This document shows positions 1 through 12,454 of a stretch of DNA of 64,000 nt, one piece after another. The stretch comes from Smallanthus sonchifolius. Taxonomy: Eukaryota; Streptophyta; Magnoliopsida; Asterales; Asteraceae. The notes beneath the pieces are model-generated. The model did not search any database. It had not been told where the DNA came from and saw nothing but the letters and a program-made list of their open reading frames with translations. The position numbers and the translations under genes were made by a program. The stretch covers positions 7,670,501 through 7,734,500 of the forward strand of contig JAKNSE010000037.1 in NCBI GenBank assembly GCA_023525975.1. The letters are read 5' to 3'. Positions within the stretch are counted from its first letter, which is position 1; the number at the start of each line of letters is the position of its first letter.

Positions 1-715
1 CCAAACCGTGAGTTTTCATACTTGCCCCTTTTACATTTTTGCACTTTGGGACTTGAAAACATGTACATATTCAAAACACATACACTACAAGATTCACACT
101 TTATTCAAACACAATTCATTAACATGCTCATGTGACAACAACTTGACTACATGCTTAAATACAACCTGTTAATACAATAGTTCATTAATTCTTGCAAAAC
201 CGCACTTAACAAGTGTAGCGCTATAGGATTGACACCCGTCGGCTTTTCGTTACCTTTATGGAGCCCCCGATCTTGTTATGTTATTTATTCGACTAGTATT
301 CTTTGGATGCTAGGTATGCTATGTCAACAATAGGTTTGAACTATATCATTACAAATTGTATGAACATTAATAAAGTATGTCTATGCATGTGAATTGTTGC
401 TTTAAACATGATTATTATATGATGAAACTTGTATGAACTCACCAACTTTATTGTTGATCAAATATTATTTTACATGTTTTCAGGAAATGTTTGATGCTAC
501 CATGGAAATGGAATCTAGGGACTTTGCCATAGATATCAAATTTAAATATTTTTGTCTTTTGTTTATCAACGTAGTTCCTTTAATTGAAACAATTGTATTT
601 GAAATTCTTAGTTTAATGAAATCGGTTAAATTTATATTTCAACAATAGTGTCACGATGTCTTTGAATAATCTACACGTCACGTTCGGTGATTCCGCCGCC
701 GAATGGGTTGTGACA
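1..715 (+). mobile_element. 3' part of a gypsy-type LTR, cut by the window edge
   Basis: The segment ends in GGGTTGTGACA, the same ending as the solo LTR at 20779-22353, and is followed at once by sequence belonging to a family A element. The next five bases, CCAAC, are an ordinary part of family A, so the LTR seems to have inserted inside that element. Its left end and any internal domain lie outside the window, so the target duplication cannot be checked. The short frame at 433-648 resembles no protein I know and is probably chance. Confidence 0.6.
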
Positions 716-984
716 CCAACCTACCCCAAAAAGCCTAAAACCACCACCCCACAAAAAAAAAACCTAAACCATAAAATTTAAACCATAAAAGCTAAACCAT
801 AAGGCTAAATCATTAAAATTCAAACGTAAAATCTAAATCTTAAACACTAAACCCTAAAAGCTAAGATGGTAGAGTTCGACGAGACGGTTCCAACGCCGCT
901 GAAATTAGCTCAATCAGAGTTCGTTTGATATCGTTTCTAAGCGTTTTTGTCATTTCTTAGCGAAACATTCTTTTTTATTTGATT

Positions 985-989
<5 letters not shown>
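716..989 (-). mobile_element. Family A foldback element, copy A1, truncated
   Basis: This is the reverse complement of the left half of family A: CTAAACC-type motifs, then the conserved arm GAGTTCGACGAGACGGTTCC, then a terminus reading TTTGATTC before a (TA)n tract. The other half is missing because the LTR at 1-715 interrupts it. Four more copies lie in this window. Confidence 0.75.

Positions 990-1016
<27 letters not shown>
990..1016. repeat. (TA)n microsatellite between two elements
   Basis: A pure TA tract separates the end of family A copy A1 from the start of family B. Similar tracts abut nearly every element end between 716 and 20131. Confidence 0.9.
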
Positions 1017-1018
<2 letters not shown>

Positions 1019-2671
1019 GAGTATTTATATCAAAACTCTATTTTCATTTAAAAACTCTAAAATCACACAACAATCAATAATGATCTTGACCAAACATGAT
1101 CCAACGGTTAATATTAATTGAGCTAATTAATTTAATTACTTGAAAAATAACTTTTGTCAAAAGGGTAAAATTGACAAAAAGACATCTGATTTTTGTTAGA
1201 TGCTTTTTCAGTTGAAAAGACCATAAGTTACCTTCCTCTTGCACACTTAGCACTTTCATCTCTTTATCTCTCTCTTAAAAATCTCTTACCCAACACACTC
1301 CACTTCAAATCCCCAATAGTTTTCTCTCTCTATTAGATGATAAACATCCGCAAATCCCTAAAATCAAGATTGAACAACAAATCGATTCCTGGTTTATGAT
1401 GGCTGCAATCGATCTTTGGTGGAAGCCGGTAGGTTGGATGGAGCGGCGCAAGTGGCGGGTTCAGTTGAAGGCCGACGGTCTCAGATCCAGATCACCTGTT
1501 TAATTGTTCATTTTTTTCTGGGTTCAAATGAATGAAGGCCGATGGTCTTAGATCCTCCGGTTTGCCTTTTCTCTTCTCCATTGATGAAAGATTTAGGGTT
1601 TTTGTTTTACACCTTAAAGTTTGAATATTTTCAGGTTGTGAAACATCTTCTGAAAGAAAGAACAAGAAACATAACCCGAGAGAAGCTTTGGGAAGTTTTA
1701 TGCACCCTTTTAAAGAAGACTTTCTTTTACAAGATTAAGCTTGTCTTTATCATTTTGTCGTTGGTGGTGAGAATTGATTTTAATGGAGGCCATACTGACT
1801 TGATTTTTCATTAATTTTAGTGGACTTCAAAGGTATACCCATGTTTATGTTGATTTTTTTTGTTCAAACATATTTTTATTATGTTTACAATGGTATAAAA
1901 TACTTAAAATGTGATTGTCAAAAAATACTAAAAGTTCAATACATGTAATAGGTATTGATGAGGAAGATAACCTAATACTCGATGATACAATAGAAGAGGA
2001 TTTGGATTCCGAAGTAAGGAGCGTTAAGAAAACAATATTGGGCATTGATTGCAAAGAGTGAAGGGTCATTTGTGTGTTATATTTATTTGTTTGTGTATTA
2101 TATAATTCATGTTCCTTACACCAGTGTAGCTGGTAGCTATATTGTTGTAATTTAAAGACGTCTGATTTACACCAGTATAAATAGTAGTTACAGTGATGCT
2201 ATATTTCATCACTAAATTTTTTTAATAACTGGTAATTTGCATTTATGTAAACCATATTCGTTACACCAATAAATGTTTGTTACATTAATGTAATAAACGA
2301 CGCATGAAAAAAAAATCGAGACTATAATGGAATTAAATAGAAAAATTTGATGAGTTTAATGGTATAATTTTTATAGAAAAATAATAAAGTATAAAAAAGT
2401 TACGAAGGTTTTTAAAAAAACGGGGAGAATCTTTAAAAAACAAAGGTAAATGAATTGTAATTTAAAGGTGATACTTGTCACCTTCATATTAAATCTGACT
2501 TTTTAATGATGGGTAAAAAGTCTGATTTATCCTTCTAGTCTTTTTTTGTTAAAAAAATATATGTGACACATGTCACCATCTTATTATATCTAAATAATCA
2601 TCCACCATTGAGATGTGATTTTAAGGTTTTGACATGGGGAGTGAGTTTTGATAGAAACCACACCCTCCCAC
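1017..2671. mobile_element. Family B TIR element with gene-like cargo
   Basis: The left end GGGAGTATTTATATCAAAAC matches, imperfectly inverted, the right end around 2647-2671 (GTTTTGATAGAAACCACACC then CTCCCA). Both ends abut (TA)n tracts. Inside are a CT-rich leader-like stretch (about 1250-1340), a GC-richer part (1390-1500), a 90-codon frame at 1542-1814, and a short acidic exon-like frame at about 1952-2061 ending in TGA. No transposase is present, so it is non-autonomous. The inside looks like captured host gene fragments, but I cannot name the donor. Confidence 0.6.
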
Positions 2672-2687
2672 TATATATATATATATA

Positions 2688-3225
2688 TCAAATAAGAAGT
2701 ATGTTTTCGCTAACAACTCTAAGAAATGACCAAAACGCTTAGAAACAATATCAAACGAACTCCGATTGAGCTCATTTCAGTGGCGTTGGAACCGTTTCGT
2801 CGAAATCTATCATCTTAGCTTTTAAGGTTTAGATTTTACGTTTGAATTTTAGGGTTTTAGCCTTATGGTTTAGCCTTAGGGTTTAGCTTTTAGGGTTTAG
2901 ATTTTATGGTTTAAGTTTTTTTAAGGGGTGGGGGGTTTAGGTTTTTAGGGATGGGTGGGGGTGGGTTTAGGTTTTTTTTTTTTGGGGGGGGGGAGGGGGT
3001 TAGGTTTTTGGGGGGTGGGGGTGGTGGTTTTAGGCTTTTGGGGTAGGGTTGGAGGGGGGTTTAGGTTTTTGGGGGTGCGGGTAGAGGGGGTTTAGGTTTT
3101 TGGGTCCGGATTAGAGTTCGATGAGACGGTTCCAACGCCGCTGGAATGAGCTCAATCGGAGTTCGTTTGACCCACTTCTGAGCGTTTTTCTTAACGAAAA
3201 ACCACTTCTTAGTGGAACATTCCCC
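2688..3225 (+). mobile_element. Family A foldback element, copy A2
   Basis: The copy starts TCAAATAAGAAGTATGTTTT and ends AGTGGAACATTCCCC, with (TA)n on both sides. Two arms of about 60 bases (near 2745-2810 and 3108-3172) are inverted copies of each other around CAAACGAACTCCGATTGAGC. The core between them is G-rich and built of degenerate TTTAGGG and TTTAGGTTTTTGGGG motifs. It codes for nothing. Confidence 0.8.
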
Positions 3226-3243
3226 TATATATATATATATATA

Positions 3244-4224
3244 GGGTTGAATTAATGAGAGAACTCACTTTAATGAGAAAACTAGAGAACCACTAAGAAA
3301 AGAAAGGGTGGAATTTTAAAGAGGAATGATAAAATTGGAACTTAAAATATATAATTCTTTGAACATTTCTATCATTTGCATACATTATTATTTTTTAAAA
3401 AACATTGCACCATTAAATCAAGAATTTCTTTATCTTTCATTTGAGTATAAATAACGTTATAAAAAATAAGAATTAGCTCGTCGTTTTTTTTTCTTATTAT
3501 TTTCAATATTGCATATGTGTAGTATCACCCCAAAAACCTACCACGCCCCCAAAAACCTAAACCCTCACCCCACCCCCCCCCACCCAAAAACCTAAACCCT
3601 CACCCCACCCAAAAACCTAAACACCCACCCCACCCTACCCAAAAACCTAAACCCCCCACACCCAAAACATAAATCCACCACACCCACCACCAAAAACCTA
3701 ACCCCCCCACCTAAAAACTTAAACCACCCACCCACCCTACCCAAAAACCTAAACCCACCCACCCCCACCCAAAAACCTAAACCCACCGCATCCACCCCTA
3801 CCCTAAAAAACCTAACCCTAAACGTAATACTGCATATGTATAGTATCACCCAAAAAACCTAACCCACCACCAAAAACATAAACCCCTCACCCACCCCACC
3901 CAAAAACCTAACCCCACCCCACCCACCCCCCAAAAACCTAAACCCCCACCAACCCCCAAATAACCTAAACCCTCCCACCCACCCCCTCCAAAACTTAGCC
4001 TAAAATCTAAACTAAACCAAAAAACTAAACCCAAAAACTAAACACTAAAGCTAAACCGACTATTTTTTCAATATTATTTTTTTTGAACGAGGACGACGTG
4101 GGAAACAAGGTCTCGGAACCACTTTTTTAATTTTTTATTTATATTTTGAGTTATGATTTTTTACCTTTAAAGAGGAGTTCTCTAGTTCTCTCCATAAATA
4201 TTAGTTTTCTTATGAACTTCATCG
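3244..4224. mobile_element. Family C TIR element, copy C1
   Basis: The left end carries GAGAACTCACTTTAATGAG and AACTAGAGAACC; the right end carries the inverted GAGTTCTCTAGTTCTCTCC. Both sides run into (TA)n. The centre (3525-4050) is C-rich, with degenerate CCCAAAAACCTAAACCCACC units. Apparent open frames there are low-complexity artefacts. A 44-base fragment of the same family lies at 17134-17177. Confidence 0.65.
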
Positions 4225-4549
4225 TATATATATATATACATATATATATATAGGAAAAAAATACACAGTCTATACAAAGTCATATTAAAAATAATATGTT
4301 AAAACAAAAGTTTGAAATTCTCGAAGCAAAAAATATGCCGCTTTTACAAAGGCTCGAGAAAAAAGAAAACAGTTATAAAAGCTATGACTCTTTCAGAGCC
4401 AGAATGCTAGACACACCCTGGAAACCTGTCTTCAAACTGTGTTTGATCAGTTTCCAGAATTCGAACAGATAATATCTCAAAAGATCAACACAGAATTCCC
4501 AATGTTCTTATACGAATTACAACTCAGACTCATGACTATTGCCCTAAAC

Positions 4550-4596
<47 letters not shown>
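4225..4596. repeat. TA tracts around an unassigned 300-bp segment
   Basis: Two TA tracts (about 4225-4251 and 4553-4596) flank an AT-rich segment with no gene. The segment may be another small TA-bounded element, because it also starts TATAGG right after a TA tract, but I found no clear inverted ends. Confidence 0.4.
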
Positions 4597-4598
<2 letters not shown>

Positions 4599-6965
4599 AG
4601 GGTTAGGCTACAAAGGGTTAAAACCCTACAAAGTGTAGGAAGGAACCACAACACGACACATGTACAATGAGGAAAAATGAGAGAAACGACAATTGCATCA
4701 AAAGGCTTTAAACAAAGGAAGGAATCTGCACATGCAAGTCACATGCCATTTCCCACATTTTTTTAAAACGTCCATAACTTTTTTATACGTAATTATTTTT
4801 AAAAAAAAAATTCACCATAAAATCGAGCGTCTTTTTATCTTTTCAACGAGTATGGTATTGCTATATTAAAAAAAAGACCAACTGGGTGTCGTTTGAAATT
4901 GGAAGTTTTTATGGTGTTGAAATTTTAAGCTAAAGTGTAAAACACCATAACAGAAGCAAAAAGCCATAGGCATAAACACGTCAAAACAACATGACTAAAA
5001 AAGCCAAAAAAATACCATGTTGAAATTTGTCATTATGAAAACGCCATGACAAAAAAAAAATAAAAATGTCATATTCAAATTGACATCTAGGTGTAAAACA
5101 CCATGACCCCAAAAACTCTCTGTTGAAAAACACCATGACTAGAAAAAATCAATGTTGAAAAACACCCAGTTGAAAACACCATAGATGTAAAACACCATGT
5201 TGAAAACTCACTTTAATTCGAACACAGGCTTAACCAAGTTTATGTTTATGATATTGAAATTTTAAGCTAAAAGTGTAAAACACATGACAGAAGCAAAAAC
5301 GTCATAAACATAAATTATGGCGTTTTTGTTTTGTCATGGTGTTTTACACTTTTGGCGTAAAATTTCAATCAACGATTAGTTTTTCATTGTGTTTTATACT
5401 TTAACTTTCATATACATAGTGTTTTGCCATGTTTGTGTTTATGGTGTTTTACCTTTTTTTTAAACGTCTAGTTCAACATAAATTATACGTCACAGTTGTA
5501 AAACACAATGACAAACTAAATCGCCATGTGAAAACACCATGAACAAAAACACCATGCGGAAATTTGGCGTTTTAATTTGTCATTTTGATTCTGAAAACAC
5601 ATGTTGAAACTAAAACGCCATGTTGAAAGAGTTTATAAAGAGACTAAAACGTCATGTTGGATCATAATTTGTCATTGTGATTTATCAAAAAGTTTATAAA
5701 GAAACTAACACCATGACCAAAAACACCATGTTTAAATTTGTCATTTTGAAAACACCATGACAAAAAATACTAAACATCATGTTGAAGTTAACCTCTAGGT
5801 GTAAAACACAATGATTAGAAAGACTCTATGTTGAAAAACACCATAATCTAAAAAACTCTATGTTGAAAAAACACCACAGATTTAAAACACAATGTTGAAA
5901 AAAAACTCACTTTCAATGTTATTTAAATAAAAACGATTTAAAAGAATATATATATATATATATAATAATAAAAAAAAACTAATTATAATGTTGAAAACAC
6001 CATGACCAAAAAAGTTAAAACGCCATGTTCAAAATGGCCAAATGTGTAAAACACCATGACCAGAAAAACACTATGTTGAAAAACACTCAGTTAAAAACAC
6101 CATAGCTTTAAAACATCATAAATATAAAACACCATGTTTGGTAAAACCCACTTTAATGTTATTTAAATAAATGTTTTAAATTTTTATATATATATATATA
6201 TATATAGGGGAGGATCAAATAAGAAGTATGTTTTCGCTAAGAACTTTAAGAAATGACAAAAACGCTTAAAAACGATATCAAACGAACTCCGATTGAGCTC
6301 ATTTCAGCGGCATTGGAACCGTCTCGTTGAACTCTATCATATTAGCTTTTAGGGCTTAGCTTTTAAGGTTTAGATTTTATGTTTGAATTTTAAGGTTTTA
6401 GCCTTATGGTTTAGCCTTAGGGTTTAGCTTTTAGGGTTTAGATTTTATGGTTTAGGTTTTTTTAGAGGGTGGGGGGTTTAGGCTTTTGGGGGTGGGTAGG
6501 GGTGGGTTTAGGTTTTTTTAGGGGGGGGGGGTCGGTGGGGGGGGGGGTTTAGGTTTTTGGGGGGTGGGGGTGGTGGTTTTAGGCTTTTTGAGGTGGGGTT
6601 GGATAAGGGGTTTAGGTTTTTGGGGGTGCGGGTGGAGGGGGTTTTAGGTTTTTGGGTCCGGATTAGAGTTCGATGAAACGGTTCCAACGCCGCTGGAATG
6701 AGCTCAATTGGAGATCGTTTGACCCATTTCTTAGTGTGTCTTAACGAAAAATCACTTTTTAGTGGAACCATGATTTGAAATGTGCCTGTCACTTTTTATG
6801 AAGAGAGAGAGAGATAGGTGTGATTACCAAAATACCCTTTCAGGGTATAAAATAATTGAAAAAAGGTTGGAAATTAATTTTTTAATCTATTTAAATCTCA
6901 GCCATAGATTCAAGATGATGGGTTTTAGATCAAAGGTCACAAATTGGTTTTTTAGTTTTTACATG
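4597..6965 (+). mobile_element. Family D TIR element, copy D1 (left part), with nested A3
   Basis: The left end GGAGGGTTAGGCTACAAAGG follows a (TA)n tract and matches, inverted, the right end of copy D2 at 20090-20120. The body holds dozens of variants of AAAACACCATG and AAACGCCATGTTGAAA, plus an inverted stretch (about 5310-5460) reading CATGGTGTTTTACACTTTTG that could fold back. Copy A3 sits in an internal TA tract from 6207. The gypsy LTR at 6966 cuts the element. No coding sequence is present. Confidence 0.65.
6207..6965 (+). mobile_element. Family A foldback element, copy A3, cut by gypsy LTR
   Basis: The copy starts GGGGAGGATCAAATAAGAAG beside (TA)n and has the two inverted arms (6280-6340 and 6664-6720) and a G-rich TTTAGGG-like core with runs of nine Gs. 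It continues past the short-form end into a 190-base tail shared with copy A5. It is broken at ACATG (6961-6965), where the gypsy LTR inserted. Confidence 0.8.
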
Positions 6966-8093
6966 TGTAACATCCTAAAACGGCGAGAAATAAAGTTAGC
7001 GAGTTCAAGCGTGCCGAAGTCGGTGCGGGTCAGTCGCGAACCGGGCTTGGGGAGGTCTCCCCTATAAATAGCCCAAGGCCTCATTCTTCTCATCTTTACA
7101 ATTCTAGAGAGAGAAAACCCGTAGAGAGAGAAAGTGTCGGAATCGCACAAGATTGCACCCGCTGGTAATGAGATTCCCAGCCTTGTGGTAGATTATGGAC
7201 AGCGAGCCATAGTTACCATAAGAACAACAGGGGCAGTGTCTTAATGGCCTGCCAATGGTTTGATGTTGTACAACTGGTATGGAGTAACGACAGTTACTCA
7301 GGGGTTAACGTGACCCCACGTGAGGTTAAATTATGATCCGATGATGTTATGGCTGAGAGTCATAACCGTCGATGGAAGTTGTCGGTCAATGGCTGAGAGC
7401 CATAGCCTTCAATGGAGGTTGCCGGTCTATGGCTGAGAGCCGTAGGGGCAACTGAATGGGTATTGTCGGTCCTCGTGCAGTTAGCCTTGGGGGCAATACC
7501 AAAAAGGGAATTGACGGAATGTTGTGGCAACGACGGTGATACGTAACGGTTGACCACGACATGCAGGGTTCCTTCGGGGACACAGAGACGCGTAACGATA
7601 CATATTTTAGATAGTAATGTATGACTTAAACGAATGTTAAATGTTTTAAACAAATGATCCGTTCAATGTGTTTAAATGTGTGAAGGTTTATGAATGAAAG
7701 GCCCTGTTTTTCTTATACGTGATGTTAAACCCTAATGAATGTTTTGAATGATGAACCATTTCTTAAATCGAACGAAAACTAGAACTCACCAGCGTAGCTG
7801 ACTTTTTAGTGTGCACATTCAGGTTAAGGCATGTTATGAGGATGGAAGGTGATGCTTGGCTAGCGAGAGGAGTTACCCAACTGACTATGAAGACTGGCAT
7901 CCCGTTATATTTAGTTATGATGTAATTATGATTTAAACAATGTTTACGCTTCTGCATGTATGAACAAGTTTTGATTATGATGACGTTTATGTTTGAATGA
8001 AATTTTCCGCTGCGTATTTGATATTCATGTTTAAGAACTGTTTGTGAATGAGTAAATCCAACAAGTGAGGCCTCCCGGGTTTGGGGCCTTACA
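6966..8093 (+). mobile_element. 5' LTR of decayed Ty3/gypsy element
   Basis: The LTR runs from TGTAACATCC to GGGGCCTTACA (1128 bp) and is followed by a tRNA-iMet type primer-binding site. The five bases before it, ACATG, are a plausible target duplication; copy A5 has the unfilled site (TTTTTACATGAAACATTGG). A TATA box, CCTATAAATA, lies at 7061-7070, so transcription should start near 7095. A degenerate minisatellite with GGCTGAGAGCCATAGCC-like units occupies about 7345-7450. No matching 3' LTR exists in the window. Confidence 0.85.
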
Positions 8094-8096
8094 AGT

Positions 8097-8108
8097 TGGT
8101 ATCAGAGC
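8097..8108 (+). other. Primer-binding site, tRNA-iMet
   Basis: TGGTATCAGAGC lies three bases after the LTR end. It is complementary to the 3' end of plant initiator tRNA-Met and marks the start of reverse transcription for this gypsy element. Confidence 0.9.
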
Positions 8109-8426
8109 AATAGTTTGAGAGATTCGGACACTCCCAGTGTCTGAACTTAAACTTTGAATGGGACCGAAAGCGGATGCCAGTACGGGTAACTCGAGCCACA
8201 ACATCAGGTATGAAGGTAGTATATATTTACGTATATAGTATGCCTTAGAAAGGGTTAGGTAAGGACTTGTGTTCTGATGGAATCACAAAGGTGGTCAAAT
8301 AGAAATCGAAAGGTAGTGTAATGGTTAATTACAAATGGCCAGTGTATATTAACATCTTACAGTACTTATTGAATTTTATTTGTTAACTAGCGTAATTACA
8401 TTGGATTTCTTGTCTTATAGAACGAA

Positions 8427-9662
8427 ATGGCAAGGAGAGGAAACGGAAGGCGTGGTGGCCGTACCGGTGGTCGTACCGGCGGTCTAAATGGTGGGCGTGG
8501 CAGGATCCCTGCGCGCCAAGAGAATAGTGAAGAAGGAAGTGTTCACACTGAACCGACGGTTAGTGTGCATGGAACTGAACAGACACTGGTTGAAGAACAA
8601 CCTTTCACTTTTGAACCAGAAGTGAGAGCAACTATAGCTCGAGAGTTCACAGAATTGATGAAGACTTCTCTGCCAGGTCTGTTGGCAGAAGCATTGAAGC
8701 AAGTCAATGGGGTGGGTGGATCTAGTGCGGCAATTGGTGCTCAGAACAATGAGACCGACAATGCACCGCCTGCTCGCGGATGCGACTACAAGTCATTTAA
8801 AGCATGTGACCCACCGGTCCTCACTGGAAAGAAAGACGCGGTGGCTACGTTTGATTGGGTGATCCGTATGGAAGCTTCCATTCGTCTGAGCGAGTGCCGA
8901 ACGGATCAAGTTGTAAAATTTGCTGCCAACTCCTTGAGGGAGGAAGCATCCCATTGGTGGGAAGGTGTACGTCAGGCAAAAGGGAGCGAGATTGTGGATG
9001 CGATGATGTGGGCTGACTTGAAAACTTTGGTGATCAAGAATTTCTGCCCAAGGAACGAGATTGAGAAGGTAGAGAGGGAATTTCTGGGTTTGAAGGCCGG
9101 GAACATGACGCACCGGCAATACACAACCCGATTCAATGAACTGGCACGTCTGGTGCCACACCTTATCATGACTGAGGAAAGAAAGATTTCCTGTTACATT
9201 CAAGGGCTGCTGGACCAGGTCCGCACCTATGTTAAGGCAAACGCCCCTACGACCTATGATTCGGTAGTAGAACTGAGCGGCGTGGTATTCGATGATCTGG
9301 CGCTGAATGTCGTTGCCATTGAGGAACCGAAGAAGAGACCGAGCTTCTCGAACAAGCGAACTGGTGGAAGGATGTTTGGGACTCGTGATAAGAGGGCTCG
9401 GGTGGACGAGCCGACCGTTTGTAAGAAATGTGGGGTAAGACATGTAGGTGAATGTAGACTGGGATCTAACTTGTGTTTCAAATGTGGCAAGACCGGGCAC
9501 TACGCCCGTGAGTGCACACAACACTACAAGTGTTACAACTTTGGGGATTTCGGTCATCTGAGTAGGGACTGCCCGAAGCCCAGGATGGGGGAAACCGGGA
9601 AGGGAAAGGCCCGGAAAAGAAGGGAGAGAGATCTCGTGCGAAGACGCGGGCGTACGCACTGA
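8427..9662 (+). pseudogene. Gypsy gag, frame broken at its 3' end
   Basis: A 411-codon frame codes for the capsid-like Gag of a Ty3/gypsy element. A Gly/Arg-rich N-terminus is followed by the retrotransposon gag domain (about residues 125-300; SHWWEGVR and YIQGLLDQV are typical). Zinc knuckles follow: CKKCGVRHVGEC, then CFKCGKTGHYAREC. In the last knuckle the second cysteine is replaced (CYNFG). The C-terminus turns into a basic tail and a stop at 9660, while protease continues in another frame, so a frameshift lies near 9600-9660. Such elements normally read gag and pol as one frame. Confidence 0.9.
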
Positions 9663-9691
9663 CGCATGATCAGGCTAGGAAGGACCCTGAT

Positions 9692-10288
9692 GTGGCGTCA
9701 GGTACGTTCATCCTTGACAACACTTTTGTTTCTGTGTTATTTGATTCGGGTGCCAGTAAGAGTTTTATATCTGCGAATTTTTGTAAACGAGTGAAGTACA
9801 CTGTCAGTAAGCTAGAAATGGCCTTTAGCGTAGAAACCGCTGAGGGTAGGACTGCAAGAGTGACCGATGTAGTTGACAACTCCACGATAAAGATAGAAGG
9901 TCATAGATTCCCTGTCAGATTGTTTGTTATGGTCTTGGGAGGGTTTGATGTTGTGTTGGGTATGGATTGGTTAACTGCCAATGAAGCACAAATCATATGT
10001 AAACGAAAGATAATCCAACTCAAAGCTCCAGATGGTAGCAAAGTCGATGTCTTTGGAGATCGTGACGCCCCGATGCCAAACGTCATCTCGATGATTAAGG
10101 CAACAAATTACCTGAGGCACGGATGCGAGGCTTATCTGGTGTACGTAATTGACAAGTGTAAGGAAGTGAAGGAACTAGACGATGTACCCGTGGTACGCGA
10201 GTACCCGGAAATGTTTCCAGAGGATTTGCCTGGGATACCACCCGATAGAGAAATTGAGTTCCGAATTGACTTAGTACCAGATGCCTAG
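9692..10288 (+). pseudogene. Gypsy protease domain, ends at in-frame TAG
   Basis: This frame holds the aspartic protease, with the active-site motif LFDSGASKSFIS around residue 18, then the GMDWL motif and the linker towards reverse transcriptase. It ends at a TAG (10286-10288) inside the usual protease-RT linker, where family members read on, so the stop is a nonsense change. A further frame change follows near 10330-10350. Confidence 0.9.
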
Positions 10289-12454
10289 CCCGTGGCTAAG
10301 GCTCCATATCGACTAGCACCAGTGGAAATGAAAGAATTAATGCACAACTAGACGAGTTACTTGAGAAAGGATTTATCCAACCGAGCATCTCGTCGTGGGG
10401 TGCTCCGGTGTTGTTTGTGAAGAAGAAAGACGGTTCGATGAGAATGTGTATTGATTATCGTGAGTTGAACAAACGAACGGTGAAGAACAAGTACCCTTTA
10501 CCAAGGATCGATGACCTGTTTGACCAATTGCAAGGCGCAAGTTTGTTCTCAAAAATCGACCTTCGGTCCGGGGTACCATCAGTTGAAGGTAAGGGAAGAA
10601 GACATACCGAAAACTGCATTTCGCACGCGTTATGGACATTTCGAGTTCCGCGTAATGTCTTTCGGATTGACGAACGCCCCCGCAACGTTCATGGATTTAA
10701 TGAATAGGGTGTGTCGACCGATGCTGGATCGATCGGTAATCGTGTTCATCGATGATATCCTCATCTACTCCAAGAATGAGGGTGATCACGCGTGTCACTT
10801 AAAGGAAGTATTGGAAGCTTTGAAGAAGGAAAAGTTGTATGCTAAGTTCTCCAAATGCGCGTTCTGGCTTAGGGAAGTCCAATTCCTAGGTCACGTCATT
10901 AACCCGAACGGCATTATGGTTGACCCAGCAAAGATAGTGACGGTAAGGGAATGGGACATTCCTAAGACGCCAACTGAAATCCGCAGTTTTTTGGGATTGG
11001 CAGGCTACTATCGGAGATTCATCCAGGATTTCTCGAAAATAGCTTCGCCGTTGACAAAGTTGACACGGAAAGAGGTAAAGTACGAATGGGGTTCGACCCA
11101 GGATGAAGCGTTTAAGGAATTGAAGGAAAAGCTAACCAAAGCCCCAGTCTTGGCCCTTCCCGAGGGCAATGAAGACTTGGTGGTATACTCTGACGCGTCG
11201 GGTCAGGGATTAGGGTGTGTGTTGATGCAACGCGGTAGAGTGATTGCATATGCGTCGCGGCAGTTGAAAGTTCACGAAGTCAACTATCCGACTCATGATT
11301 TGGAACTTGCTGCTGTCGTATTTGCATTGAAAATCTGGAGGCACTACCTGTACGGGGTGAAGTTTACTATTTACTCCGACCACAAAAGTTTGAAGTACTT
11401 CTTCGAACAAAAGGAGCTTAATATGAGGCAGAGACGATGGTTGGAACTCCTGAAGGATTATGACTGTGAGATCATGTACCATCCTGGAAAGGCAAACGTG
11501 GTGGCTGACGCTCTAAGCCGAAAGGATGTGCCTACTCCTATTAGAGTGAAAGTTTGCCAGTTGGTGGTAACATCAGATGTGATGAGAGAAATCGAAAAGG
11601 CTCAAGATGAGGCACTTAAAGAAGAAAACATAAAGAAGGAAAGGATGGTTGGCCAACAGGACAAGTTGGAATATAACACCCTTGGTGTTAGAACACGTTA
11701 TGGACGGGTATGGATACCTATGGGTGGCGAGCTTAGAACCAAAATCTTGGATGAGGCTCATAAGTCTCGGTACTCTATCCATCCCGGTACCAACAAAATG
11801 TACCAAGACCAGAAGAAGGACTACTGGTGGCCTGGAATGAAATGTGATGTGACGAAGTTTGTAAGCAAGTGCTTGACTTGCTCGCAAGTAAAGGCTGAAC
11901 ACCAGAAACCGTATGGAAAGATTCAACCTCTTGATATACCAGAATGGAAGTGGGAACACATTACCATGGACTTCATAACCAAGCTACCTCGCACAGCTAA
12001 AGGTCATGACACCATTTGGGTAATTGTGGACCGTTTAACGAAGAGTGCTCATTTCCTACCTATTCGCGAGACGTTCTCGTCGGAAAGGTTAGCAGAAGTG
12101 TTTATTAACGAAGTAGTAGCACGGCATGGGATGCCTTTGACGATCGTATCTGACCGGGACACACGATTCACATCGAGGTTCTGGAAAAGATTTCATGAAG
12201 CGATGGGCACGAGACTTAATATCAGTACGGCATACCACCCGCAAACGGATGATCAGTCCGAAAGGACCATTAAGACATTGGAAGATATGCTTTGTGCTTG
12301 TATTATAGACTTCGGTGGCAGTTGGGACAGCCATCTGCCGTTAGCCGAATTCTCCTACAACAATAGTTATCACACGACGATAGGCATGCCGCCTTACGAA
12401 ATGTTGTATGGGAGAAGATGCAGGACCCCGGTTTGTTGGGGTGAGATTGGATAG
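10289..12454 (+). pseudogene. Gypsy reverse transcriptase, RNase H and integrase core, frameshifted
   Basis: Reverse transcriptase starts near 10380 (GAPVLFVKKKDGSMRMC) and jumps frame near 10570, where an extra G breaks the conserved segment. It continues with FIDDILIYSK, the catalytic box. RNase H lies at about 11170-11510 (YSDASGQGLG; HPGKANVVADALSR), the integrase zinc finger at about 11755-11890, and the integrase core at about 11950-12300 with its Asp, Asp and Glu residues in MDFITK, SDRDTRF and DDQSERT. The frame stops at TAG 12452. The lesions show the copy is dead. Confidence 0.92.

Noticed and set aside
716..3225. True interstitial telomere array
   Set aside because: TTTAGGG motifs are degenerate, interspersed with other G-rich words and confined to family A and C cores; not a tandem telomere tract.
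3592..4034. Gly/Phe-rich open frames on the minus strand
   Set aside because: They are translations of the degenerate CCCAAAAACCTAAACC repeat of family C; low complexity, no domain.
6508..6792. Pro-rich 94-codon frame
   Set aside because: It reads the G-run core of family A copy A3 in antisense.
8793..9659. 288-codon minus-strand frame
   Set aside because: It is the antisense shadow of the gypsy gag gene, which has clear domains on the plus strand.
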